A stretch of 64,000 nt of DNA. It comes from Candidatus Kaiserbacteria bacterium. Lineage in GTDB: Bacteria > Patescibacteria > Paceibacteria > UBA9973 > UBA2103. Location: positions 114,835 to 178,834 of the forward strand of contig JACPGH010000006.1 in assembly GCA_016182485.1 (NCBI GenBank), in the 5' to 3' direction. Of this stretch, positions 8,376 through 14,513 are shown piece by piece (position 1 is the first letter of the stretch; the number at the start of each line of letters is the position of its first letter). The notes below the pieces were generated by a model, which was given only the letters and a program-made list of their open reading frames with translations, was not told the DNA's origin and did no database searches. The position numbers and the translations under genes are program-made.

Positions 8376-8473
8376 GCTGGGGCGCAACGGATTCCCCGTA
8401 AAAAGCGGACTTTAAACGGGGCGGGCAAAACCCATCGCCGCAAGGCATGAGAGTTCGATTCTCTCTCCCGGCA
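8376..8473 (+). ncRNA. tRNA-like structured RNA or degenerate tRNA
   Basis: Ten nt after tRNA-Leu. The 3' part is a perfect T arm: GAGAG (8449-8453), loop TTCGATT, CTCTC (8461-8465). It is followed by TCCCGGC, which pairs with GCTGGGG at 8376-8382 (two wobbles), then ACTA where ACCA is normal. The 98-nt interior does not fold as a normal D arm and anticodon arm. Instead it shows CCCCGT/ACGGGG (8394-8399/8416-8421) with a 16-nt loop, GGG-CAAAA-CCC, and GCC-GCAA-GGC with a GNRA loop. A CTTTAAA stretch resembles an anticodon loop but has no stem. It could be a decayed type II tRNA, a tRNA-Sec-like relic or a tRNA-like regulatory RNA. There is no independent promoter; read-through from tRNA-Leu is likely. 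Confidence 0.45.
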
Positions 8474-8498
8474 CTAGCTTCTAAAGTCGTAACAATAC

Positions 8499-8542
8499 CG
8501 GGCGTACCAAAATCGTCCTATAGGACGGATTTGGTACGCCCG
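8499..8542. repeat. 44-bp dyad, third copy of the PaaX/Cas2-associated palindrome
   Basis: The arms begin CGGGCGTACCAAA and mirror TTTGGTACGCCCG around the central palindrome TCCTATAGGA, with two mismatches. The same design (TACC-A/T-rich-TCCTATAGGA-GGTA) occurs just before and just after the PaaX/Cas2-like gene at 52845-53423. It has no T-run, so it is not a typical terminator. Confidence 0.75.
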
Positions 8543-8583
8543 TCCTCTAGCCCAAAGCAACCACTTAACTTTTGCGCGGTTCT

Positions 8584-8592
8584 TGCTACCAT
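8584..8592 (+). promoter_or_regulatory. Extended -10 of the 31-aa membrane peptide gene
   Basis: TGCTACCAT with the hexamer ending 6 nt before the ATG at 8599. There is no SD. The same architecture precedes the second small membrane peptide at 61618. Confidence 0.5.
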
Positions 8593-8598
8593 ACTCGC

Positions 8599-8694
8599 AT
8601 GCTGAAACGAATATTTGCCACGGCTATTGTCCTTTTGCTCGCCCTCGGGATGATAGGCCTGTTCTTCCCTACTCTCGTCGGAGGTCAGTATTAA
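8599..8694 (+). CDS. 31-aa single-TM peptide
   Basis: A short frame that begins MLKRIFATAIVLLLALGMIG and ends VGGQY. Two basic residues are followed by about 20 hydrophobic residues and a short polar tail, as in a small inner-membrane peptide or an uncleaved signal anchor. Support for it being real: an extended -10 (TGCTACCAT) 6 nt upstream, the same spacing as confident genes here, and a look-alike small gene at 61618 with the same promoter style. No family is recognised. It lies 57 nt after the 8499-8542 dyad. Confidence 0.5.
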   Translation: MLKRIFATAIVLLLALGMIGLFFPTLVGGQY

Positions 8695-8875
8695 TAGCGC
8701 AAATCGCGCGAGTGCCGTACAGAGATCTGGGTATTCATTATCCACACTTGCGCATAACTGGCATTTCTGTCATACTTGCGCCACTCGCAGAGTATTCGAG
8801 CTTCTTCAACCCTTCGATTTACTCAGGGCAAGCAAGCGTTCAGTTTCGGCGAGGTTAATCGTTCAAAAATCCACA
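8695..8875 (+). other. Intergenic leader upstream of the RRM gene
   Basis: The stretch holds one perfect DnaA-box-like 9-mer (TTATCCACA, 8738-8746) and a possible -10 (TCATAC, about 8780), which would give an RRM leader of roughly 80 nt. It also holds a degenerate ACCCTTCGA...TCAGGG palindrome at 8809-8828. No reading frame of note is seen. One DnaA box is not enough to call an origin. Confidence 0.3.
8809..8828. repeat. Degenerate ACCCTTCGA-TCAGGG palindrome
   Basis: ACCCTTCGA...CTCAGGGC. It matches, in degenerate form, the element ACCCTGAGCTTGTCGAAGGG present inside gyrB at 52657-52677, a short palindrome type seen in many metagenome-derived genomes. Confidence 0.5.
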
Positions 8876-9247
8876 ATGGATCAAGCATCAGTCCAGGGGA
8901 ACAAGCTCTATGTGGGCGGCATCCCCTACCGCTCGACGGAAGACGATCTCAAGAAGGCCTTTAGCGAGGCCGGTACGGTCGTGTCCGCGAGCATTATCAG
9001 CGATCGTATGACCGGTCGTTCGCGCGGCTTCGGCTTCGTCGAAATGGCGAGCGAGGCGGAAGCGCAGGCGGCTATCGATCGTCTCGATGGCAAGGAGTTC
9101 GACGGGCGCACGCTCTCGGTCTCCTTCGCCCGCCCGCAAGGCGAGCGCCCGGCCCGTCGCGAAGGCGGCTTCGGCGGTAACCGTGGCGGCTTCGGCGGCG
9201 GCCGCGGCGGCTACGGCGGCGGCTACAGTGATCGCGGCGGCTACTAA
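8876..9247 (+). CDS. RRM-domain RNA-binding protein with Gly-rich tail
   Basis: A 123-aa protein. It has a single RNA recognition motif with RNP2 KLYVGGI (residues 10-16) and RNP1 SRGFGFVEM (49-57), then a low-complexity tail of Gly, Arg and Tyr (about 93-123). Bacterial Rbp proteins of this type bind single-stranded RNA and often respond to cold. The Gly/Arg/Tyr tail is the kind that supports weak multivalent contacts. It is monocistronic, with a long A/T-rich leader and a strong hairpin 15 nt after the stop. No SD is visible at the ATG. Confidence 0.93.
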   Translation: MDQASVQGNKLYVGGIPYRSTEDDLKKAFSEAGTVVSASIISDRMTGRSRGFGFVEMASEAEAQAAIDRLDGKEFDGRTLSVSFARPQGERPARREGGFGGNRGGFGGGRGGYGGGYSDRGGY

Positions 9248-9262
9248 TTTCGCATCTCGCTT

Positions 9263-9297
9263 GCAAGACGCCCGCGCCTCCGGCGCGGGCGTCTTGC
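9263..9297 (+). terminator. Hairpin after the RRM gene
   Basis: A perfect 16-bp stem (GCAAGACGCCCGCGCC, then TCC, then its complement). There is no T-run after it on the plus strand (AATTACC), so it may protect the 3' end or terminate weakly. Confidence 0.6.
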
Positions 9298-9406
9298 AAT
9301 TACCTCCCCTTTGGAGAGCCTTCGCTTAGATAGTTCATAAAAGCTTAATCTTAGTTTCAGTAGCCTTTACTTTGGAGATGTTTATTCCTCACTGGGAGGT
9401 GTTCTT

Positions 9407-10039
9407 TTGACCGATTTGGGCGCGAAAGAGGCGAAGCTTGATGTGCGAACCCTTACGACCTGGGGCGGCAAGGAATTCATGGCGTTGCCGGAAGAGACGG
9501 TGCGTCTCCTGGGATGCCGGAGTTTCGAGCAGTTCTGCTCGACGCTCCGTGCTCTGCTAGACCCGGCGTTCTGCCCTTTCTGTCCCCGCCAGTACGATCC
9601 TGCCCTCGACCTAGCCCCACACCTTAGAGGCCGATGGTGGCTAAGGAAGAATGCTTTTCCACGGCCGGGTACGCAACACATGTCGCTCATTATTCCATGG
9701 GAACACGTCGAGGACATCCAGAAACTCACGGCAGAGGACTGGATATGGATAGGCCGGCTGTTCAGCTACGCAGTCGATAAGCTCGGTCTCCCAGGCGGAG
9801 GGCTCGCGTCACGTTTCGGCGATGCGCACTACCATTCCGGAACGATCCAGCATTTGCATTTCAATGTCATTGTTCCGGTGCCGGAGTCGGGGCAGGACTG
9901 CTTCGTGCCTCTTTCGGATAACCATGAGGTCCGCTTCGAGAGCCGCCTGTCCCTCTTTTTGCACGGAGAGGAACTTAAGCGGCGCGGCGGGCCTGACTGG
10001 CTCTTTTCAAAGGAGAGTATCGCCTCCACAAGAGTCTAG
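9407..10039 (+). CDS. HIT-superfamily-like protein, SD-led cassette
   Basis: A 210-aa protein. The start is TTG at 9407, chosen for the strong SD GGGAGG (about 9394-9399). CPFC (56-59) may bind metal. SGTIQHLHFNVIVP (144-157) resembles the histidine-triad block; its H-L-H-F-N ends in Asn where HIT hydrolases have His and GalT-type transferases have Gln. HIT proteins hydrolyse or transfer nucleoside monophosphates. The variant third position leaves it open whether this one is a hydrolase, a transferase or only a binder. The gene is monocistronic with its own terminator. Confidence 0.65.
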   Translation: MTDLGAKEAKLDVRTLTTWGGKEFMALPEETVRLLGCRSFEQFCSTLRALLDPAFCPFCPRQYDPALDLAPHLRGRWWLRKNAFPRPGTQHMSLIIPWEHVEDIQKLTAEDWIWIGRLFSYAVDKLGLPGGGLASRFGDAHYHSGTIQHLHFNVIVPVPESGQDCFVPLSDNHEVRFESRLSLFLHGEELKRRGGPDWLFSKESIASTRV

Positions 10040-10059
10040 TTCCCCGCAGTTTTCGATTC

Positions 10060-10096
10060 AAGGGCGCCGACCTTCGGGTACGGCGCCCTTCCTTTT
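10060..10096 (+). terminator. Terminator after the HIT-like gene
   Basis: AAGGGCGCCG pairs with CGGCGCCCTT around a short loop that contains an extra CTTCGGG turn, followed by CCTTTT. Confidence 0.8.
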
Positions 10097-10125
10097 GGAC
10101 CCTTTACATTTACCGCCAAATTATT

Positions 10126-10131
10126 CATAAT
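10126..10131 (+). promoter_or_regulatory. -10 box of the histidine kinase gene
   Basis: CATAAT ends exactly 6 nt before the ATG at 10138, with no SD. It fits the leaderless pattern. Confidence 0.5.
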
Positions 10132-10137
10132 CAGCCT

Positions 10138-12177
10138 ATGGCACGCAGGACTGCCCTGGCCAGGCGCAACACGAAGGGCGGAGCTAAAAAATCCGAGCGT
10201 CTCCCCCAACAAAAGTATCGTCTAGCACTTGATAACGCCTCCGACCATATCGTCATTACCGACCCGAACGGCAAGGTCGTTTTCGCCAACAAGGCGGTAG
10301 AGCGCGTTACCGGTTACTCGGTACGCGAAGTCGTCGGCAAGAAAGCCGGCAAGCTCTGGGGCGGACAGATGGGGCAGGATTTTTACAAGAAGCTATGGCA
10401 CACTATCAAGAAACGCAAAAAGGTGTTCCGCGGCGAACTGGTGAACCGCAGGAAAAACGGCGAGCTGTACACCGCGCAAGCCACGATTTCTCCGGTCTTG
10501 AATGGAAAGAGTGAGGTACTTTTTTTCATCGGCGTCGAACGCGACATTACCGAATCGAAAAAGTACCTGAATAAGATCCGAGCTCATGCGGAGCAGTTAA
10601 AGAAAGGGAAAGCCAGGACCGACGCGCTCAATCAAGAACTTGAGAAATTCCGCGTCGCTCTTGAGCATACGTCCGATCACGTTACGATCATCAACCCGAG
10701 AGGCGCTATCGTGTACGCAAACCAGGCGGTCAAGCGCATTACCGGGTACTCAAAAGAGGAAGTCATGGGGAAGAAACCGGGCGATCTCTGGGGCCGTGAG
10801 CTGGGTCAATCCTTCTACAGCGGCATATGGGAAACGATTACCAAGGATAAAAAACCATTCCAGGGCGAAGTCGTGAACCGACGCAAGAACGGCGAGCTTT
10901 ATGAAGCGCGCGTCACGATCGTGCCGGTACTTGATGAGGAGGAGCGGATCCTTTTTTTCATCCGCACCGAGTCCGACGTGAGCGATCTGAAGAAATATGC
11001 CCGGCGGCTCGAGGAGGGGAAGGCTCTGGATGACGCCCTTCTCCTCTCTATCGTGGACGGCATTCTCGTGACCGATATGACCGGCAAGATCATCTTCGTG
11101 AATGAGGCCTTGAACACGCTCACCGGCCTCGCCCCGAGAGAGCTGATCGGCTACAATTTATACGAAACCATACCGCTCTACTTTGCCAACGGGACGCGGG
11201 TTCCGAAAGACACGCGACCGATATACATAGCCTTGAATGCGGCGATACATAAGCAAAAACCGGTCTTCGATACGGATACCTGCTATGTTCTCAATCGGGA
11301 AACCGGGCGTAAAATCCCGCTCGACATACGGGCTGCTCCCTTTCTTCTTCATAAAAAAATACACGGAGCCGTAGCGGTGTGGCGTGATATCACGCGCATC
11401 GTCGAGATGGATCGCGCCAAGAACGAGTTCATCTCCTTCGCGTCCCATCAGCTGCGCACGCCGCTCACGAGCGTGCGGCTTGCTATCGACATGCTCATGC
11501 ATTCGGATCCACTCGCGAAGGATCAAGAGAAGTATCTGCGCATAGCCCGGAGCGGCGTGAGAGAGATGATCGACATTATAGAATCTCTGCTAAATATTTC
11601 CCGGATCCAGATGGGCACGCTCGTAGTGAATCCCGAGCCGGTCAGCCTTTCAAAATTCATCGACAAAATACTTCAGGAAATGGCCCTCCCGCTCAGGAAG
11701 AAGCAAGTATCGGTAAAGCGAACGTATGCGAAGGATATTCCGCTCCTCAACATAGACCAGCGCCTGATGAAGATAGTTCTTGAAAATCTTATCTCGAACG
11801 CGGTCAAATTCAGCCCGCCGAAGAGCATTATAGCTATTGATATCAGCAAGAACGGGGACGAGGTTTTAATCGGCATCTCCGATATGGGGATCGGTATCCC
11901 GAAGGATCAACAGCCCAAGATCTTCGAGCGGCTCTTCCGCGCTCACCCGGAAGTAAAAGGAACCGGAATAGGCTTGTATATGGTTAAAATGGCGGTCGAG
12001 CAATACGGCGGCCGCGTGTGGTTCGAATCCCCTTCTTCGCGGGCTTTCCCCAATCATCGGCCTAACAAGAGCCAGAAGAATCAGGGGACGACATTTTACG
12101 TCACTATCCCTTTACGGGGCATGGAGACTCGCGACAAGAAGCGCGGTACGCCCTTCTATGCCTCCGGCGAGATTTGA
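10138..12177 (+). CDS. Cytoplasmic sensor histidine kinase with three PAS domains
   Basis: A 679-aa protein with no membrane segments. PAS1 (about 28-140) and PAS2 (about 175-290) are near-duplicates: both carry N-x-A-V-x-R-(V/I)-TGYS and end VNRRKNGELY. A more divergent PAS3 follows (about 300-420), then HisKA with the phospho-accepting H437 in SHQLRTPLTS. The HATPase domain carries NLISNAVKFS, DMGIGIP and GTGIGLYMVK. It should sense an internal ligand, redox state or light through PAS and signal by phosphotransfer. The OmpR-type regulator at 12690-13388, separated by one gene and on the opposite strand, is the likely partner. The downstream gene overlaps or abuts its stop. Confidence 0.93.
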   Translation: MARRTALARRNTKGGAKKSERLPQQKYRLALDNASDHIVITDPNGKVVFANKAVERVTGYSVREVVGKKAGKLWGGQMGQDFYKKLWHTIKKRKKVFRGELVNRRKNGELYTAQATISPVLNGKSEVLFFIGVERDITESKKYLNKIRAHAEQLKKGKARTDALNQELEKFRVALEHTSDHVTIINPRGAIVYANQAVKRITGYSKEEVMGKKPGDLWGRELGQSFYSGIWETITKDKKPFQGEVVNRRKNGELYEARVTIVPVLDEEERILFFIRTESDVSDLKKYARRLEEGKALDDALLLSIVDGILVTDMTGKIIFVNEALNTLTGLAPRELIGYNLYETIPLYFANGTRVPKDTRPIYIALNAAIHKQKPVFDTDTCYVLNRETGRKIPLDIRAAPFLLHKKIHGAVAVWRDITRIVEMDRAKNEFISFASHQLRTPLTSVRLAIDMLMHSDPLAKDQEKYLRIARSGVREMIDIIESLLNISRIQMGTLVVNPEPVSLSKFIDKILQEMALPLRKKQVSVKRTYAKDIPLLNIDQRLMKIVLENLISNAVKFSPPKSIIAIDISKNGDEVLIGISDMGIGIPKDQQPKIFERLFRAHPEVKGTGIGLYMVKMAVEQYGGRVWFESPSSRAFPNHRPNKSQKNQGTTFYVTIPLRGMETRDKKRGTPFYASGEI

Positions 12178-12182
12178 AAAAC

Positions 12183-12674
12183 ATGATTATTCCCGCACAT
12201 CGATTAGGAGACGTACGGCGGCGGCATGCGGGCGAGACCATAGTCTTCGCTAACGGCATCTTCGACCTTTTTCATCTCGGCCATCTGCTATTTCTACAGC
12301 AAGCGCGCCGCTTGGGAGATGTACTTGTAGTGAACGTCCTCGCCGACAAGCACGCCGCGCATTTGAAGGGAGTGAACCGCCCCATAATGAACCAGCGAGA
12401 GCGGGTAGCGTTCATCGATGCCCTCGGGCTCGCAGATTATGTCGTGCGCAGTTCGACCTCCAGAGAAACCCCTTTCCATCCCGCGCAGGATATAAAGCGA
12501 CTCAAGCCGGACGTCTTCGCCTCACGACCCGATATTTTTATCCCGCACACTGCTGCCGAGTATTACAATGAGATAAAGCGTTTTAGTCCGAAAACAAGGT
12601 TCGTCGCAATTCCCGAGACGCGCAGCATCTCGACTTCGAAAATCATCGCTCGTATCTTGAAACGCGAGCGCTAA
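12183..12674 (+). CDS. Cytidylyltransferase-like nucleotidyltransferase
   Basis: A 163-aa protein of the HIGH-type nucleotidyltransferase fold. ANGIFDLFHLGHLLFLQQAR carries the HxGH signature (HLGH). VNVLADKHAAHLKG and RVAFIDALGLADYVV match the RfaE-C/TagD/ethanolamine-phosphate cytidylyltransferase group, and a late SISTSKII matches the ISTS-type motif. It should transfer CMP or AMP from a nucleoside triphosphate to a phosphorylated sugar or alcohol; the substrate is not clear. A TTG start 9 nt upstream, overlapping the kinase stop, is possible. It is co-directional and probably co-transcribed with the kinase. Confidence 0.8.
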   Translation: MIIPAHRLGDVRRRHAGETIVFANGIFDLFHLGHLLFLQQARRLGDVLVVNVLADKHAAHLKGVNRPIMNQRERVAFIDALGLADYVVRSSTSRETPFHPAQDIKRLKPDVFASRPDIFIPHTAAEYYNEIKRFSPKTRFVAIPETRSISTSKIIARILKRER

Positions 12675-12689
12675 AGAAAAGTGCGTCTG

Positions 12690-13388
12690 TTAAGCTGCGG
12701 CGGATTCGTCGGCGGTGGAGTTGATCCGGTAGCCGACGCCGCGTATCGTCTCGAGAAAATTCCCCCGCTTCTTGTTATTTATCTTCTTGCGTAAGTGGTT
12801 GATATGGACATCTACCACGTTGCTGAAAGAATCGAAATGAAAATCCCAAACGTTGAACAGAACGTCGTCCCGGGTCACGACCTTATTCGGATAACGCATT
12901 AGATATTCAAGGATCCCGAATTCCTTGAGCGTCAACTTGATCTCTTTTCCGTCGAGAAAGACCTTGCGCGACACGGGGTTCAGGACGATTCCTCCGCTGC
13001 GCAATTCTGTCGTGAGTTTCTCCTTCGGCCGGCGCATAAGCGTCCGGATGCGTGAGAGCAATTCCTTGAAATCGAACGGCTTGGTGAGGTAATCGTCGGC
13101 GCCGCTATCGAGCGCGGTCACTTTGTCGTCCACGTAGCTTTTTGCCGTCAGAACTAGAATCGGGACGGTGATGCCCTTGGCACGCACGCTCTTGCAGATC
13201 TCAAGCCCATCCTTTCCCGGGAGCATGAGGTCGAGAATGACTAGATCGTAATCGGCGTGATATAGCTCGATCCGCTTCTCCCCCCCCACTCCGTCTGCGA
13301 CCCAGTCGGCGGCGTAGCCTTCGCGCTCAAGGCCCGCTTTGAGCAAATTCGCTATCTGCGGCTCGTCTTCGATAAGAAGTAATTTCAT
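12690..13388 (-). CDS. OmpR/PhoB-family response regulator
   Basis: A 232-aa protein. The receiver domain starts MKLLLIEDEPQIANLL with acidic residues E7/D8, phospho-acceptor D53 in LVILDLMLPGKDG and LTAKSY with the conserved Lys. A winged-helix trans_reg_C domain follows (about 130-225; EFGILEYLMRYPNKVVTRDDVL and NVVDVHINHLRKKI, GVGYRI). It is a transcription factor controlled by phosphorylation, probably by the kinase at 10138. On its strand ATTATAAT lies at about 13400-13407, 12 nt before the start. Confidence 0.94.
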   Translation of the reverse strand: MKLLLIEDEPQIANLLKAGLEREGYAADWVADGVGGEKRIELYHADYDLVILDLMLPGKDGLEICKSVRAKGITVPILVLTAKSYVDDKVTALDSGADDYLTKPFDFKELLSRIRTLMRRPKEKLTTELRSGGIVLNPVSRKVFLDGKEIKLTLKEFGILEYLMRYPNKVVTRDDVLFNVWDFHFDSFSNVVDVHINHLRKKINNKKRGNFLETIRGVGYRINSTADESAAA

Positions 13389-13439
13389 AGTCTAGCTTTG
13401 ATTATAATGCATCAAACTCACGCTATCAACTGCTACATT

Positions 13440-13665
13440 AAAGCTTAATTAAGGACTCTTCATGTCCTTGATCTGGGGCCTGTCCTTAATCTCCATTTCA
13501 TATGCGACCTGGTAGCGTGGCTTGTGTGCAGGCGTCAGTACTGTAGGTTTTTGTAGGTTCTCGGGCGACGTTTATTAGCCAGACGTAACGAATGGCTATG
13601 CGAGAGAACAAATAATTGGCCGGGGGGAATCGCACGGAAAAGCGATTCCCCCCGGCCGCTTTTTA
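13440..13665 (+). ncRNA. Candidate small RNA ended by a very strong terminator
   Basis: The 306-nt gap 13389-13694 has no convincing frame but ends in a 16-bp GC-rich terminator that faces plus, while no plus-strand gene lies upstream for almost 1 kb. Within it, ATTAAGGAC and GTCCTTAAT form a 9-bp stem near 13445-13490, with an inner GTCCTT that could pair instead. GTTCTC/GAGAAC encloses AGCC/GGCT near 13555-13610. A possible -10 is TACATT (about 13434). The family is unknown and the start is approximate. Confidence 0.4.
13618..13665 (+). terminator. Very strong rho-independent terminator
   Basis: GGCCGGGGGGAATCGC (13618-13633) pairs perfectly with 13642-13657 across an 8-nt loop, followed by GCTTTTTAT. 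It points along plus and has no annotated protein gene to serve. Confidence 0.85.
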
Positions 13666-13682
13666 TACACCTCCCGGCGGGC

Positions 13683-13688
13683 TATTAT
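13683..13688 (+). promoter_or_regulatory. -10 box of prmC
   Basis: TATTAT ends 6 nt before the ATG at 13695; no SD. It lies directly behind the terminator at 13618-13665. Confidence 0.5.
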
Positions 13689-13694
13689 TTCCAG

Positions 13695-14510
13695 ATGACA
13701 AAGGATGAGCGGACGCTTCTCGAAGAGAAATACTGGGGAAAACGTTCTGCGGCATATGAGGAGGATCGCGAGCGGCTCGCCCTCGGCGAGCCGCTCGCGT
13801 ACGTCATCGGCTGGCAGCCGTTCCTCGGATTGAAGATATACCTTGATTCCAAGCCGCTCATCCCCCGCCCGGAGACGGAATGGTGGACGGAGCTGGCGCT
13901 ACACGAGGCACAGCGGCGTTCGTTCGAGGACGTGTCGCAGCGCGACGGCGCGAGACACAGCAAATTTTCAGCAGAAAATTATGCGCGTCCGAGAGCGGAC
14001 GCCGCTGTGCCTCTCACATTCCTCGATCTTTGCTCCGGCTCGGGAGCGATAGGCTGTGCCGCACTCGCACAGTTGCCGCAGGCTCGCGTCTTTTTCGGAG
14101 AGATCGACGAGGCACATCGCGACACGATCCTGAAAAATATCCGCAAAAACGGCTTGGACCAATCGAGGGCCGATGTCCGTATCGGCGACTTGTTGGAACC
14201 GTTCGCCAGCCTGAAGTTCGATATCATTGCCGCTAATCCGCCGTATATCCCGAGCGGACGCGCCCTATCGCCGAGCGTGTCCGCGCACGAACCTAAAGGG
14301 GCGCTCTACGCGGGAGGGGACGGCCTCGCTGTCATTCGCCGTATCGCCCGGGAACTTCCCCGATACCTCGCTCCCGGCGGCATGACGTGGATCGAGTGCG
14401 ATTCGGAATATGCCGAAACTGCCGGCTCCTTGTTTGCGAGTCAGGGGTTGCAGTTTGAAATACGCACAGACCAGTACGGCCGCCCTCGCATTATCCGCGT
14501 GACTCTCTAA
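13695..14510 (+). CDS. prmC: Release factor glutamine methyltransferase PrmC (HemK)
   Basis: A 271-aa protein. It has an N-terminal helical domain with RLALGEPLAYVIGWQPFLGL and RPETEWW, then a SAM-binding Rossmann fold (LDLCSGSGAIGCAAL) with the catalytic NPPY motif in AANPPYIPSG (N181 to Y184). It methylates the Gln of the GGQ loop in release factors; its substrate RF1 is encoded at 61747-62673. Two oddities are visible. A perfect 33-bp palindrome at 13767-13799 is written in the conserved GEPLAY codons. An 80-bp three-hairpin repeat at 13928-14007 adds about 27 residues (EDVSQRD to RPRADAA) between the two domains, in frame. Confidence 0.93.
   Translation: MTKDERTLLEEKYWGKRSAAYEEDRERLALGEPLAYVIGWQPFLGLKIYLDSKPLIPRPETEWWTELALHEAQRRSFEDVSQRDGARHSKFSAENYARPRADAAVPLTFLDLCSGSGAIGCAALAQLPQARVFFGEIDEAHRDTILKNIRKNGLDQSRADVRIGDLLEPFASLKFDIIAANPPYIPSGRALSPSVSAHEPKGALYAGGDGLAVIRRIARELPRYLAPGGMTWIECDSEYAETAGSLFASQGLQFEIRTDQYGRPRIIRVTL
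13767..13799. repeat. Perfect 33-bp palindrome inside prmC
   Basis: CGCGAGCGGCTCGCC, loop CTC, then the exact reverse complement. It encodes RERLALGEPLA, a conserved PrmC segment, so it is made by codon choice rather than by insertion. Confidence 0.8.
13928..14007. repeat. 80-bp three-hairpin repeat, copy 1 (inside prmC)
   Basis: From GGACGTGTCG to GCTG. It has three inverted pairs: GTGTC/GACAC, AATTTTC/GAAAATT (loop AGCA) and GCGTCCG/CGGACGC (loop AGA or GAG). Copy 2 is at 62719-62799. The middle stem there is AATTTCC/GGAAATT, so both arms changed together. Confidence 0.85.
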
Positions 14511-14513
14511 AAT

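Noticed and set aside
8224..8448. A longer ParB N-terminus starting at 8448
   Set aside because: It would run antisense through the whole tRNA-Leu, and the extra residues do not look like ParB; the IKPNPYQPR region starts normally from ATG 8223.
8738..8746. A perfect DnaA box (TTATCCACA) close to parB, suggesting oriC
   Set aside because: Only one box was seen, there is no dnaA, dnaN or AT-rich unwinding region, and a single 9-mer is expected by chance about once per window of this size.
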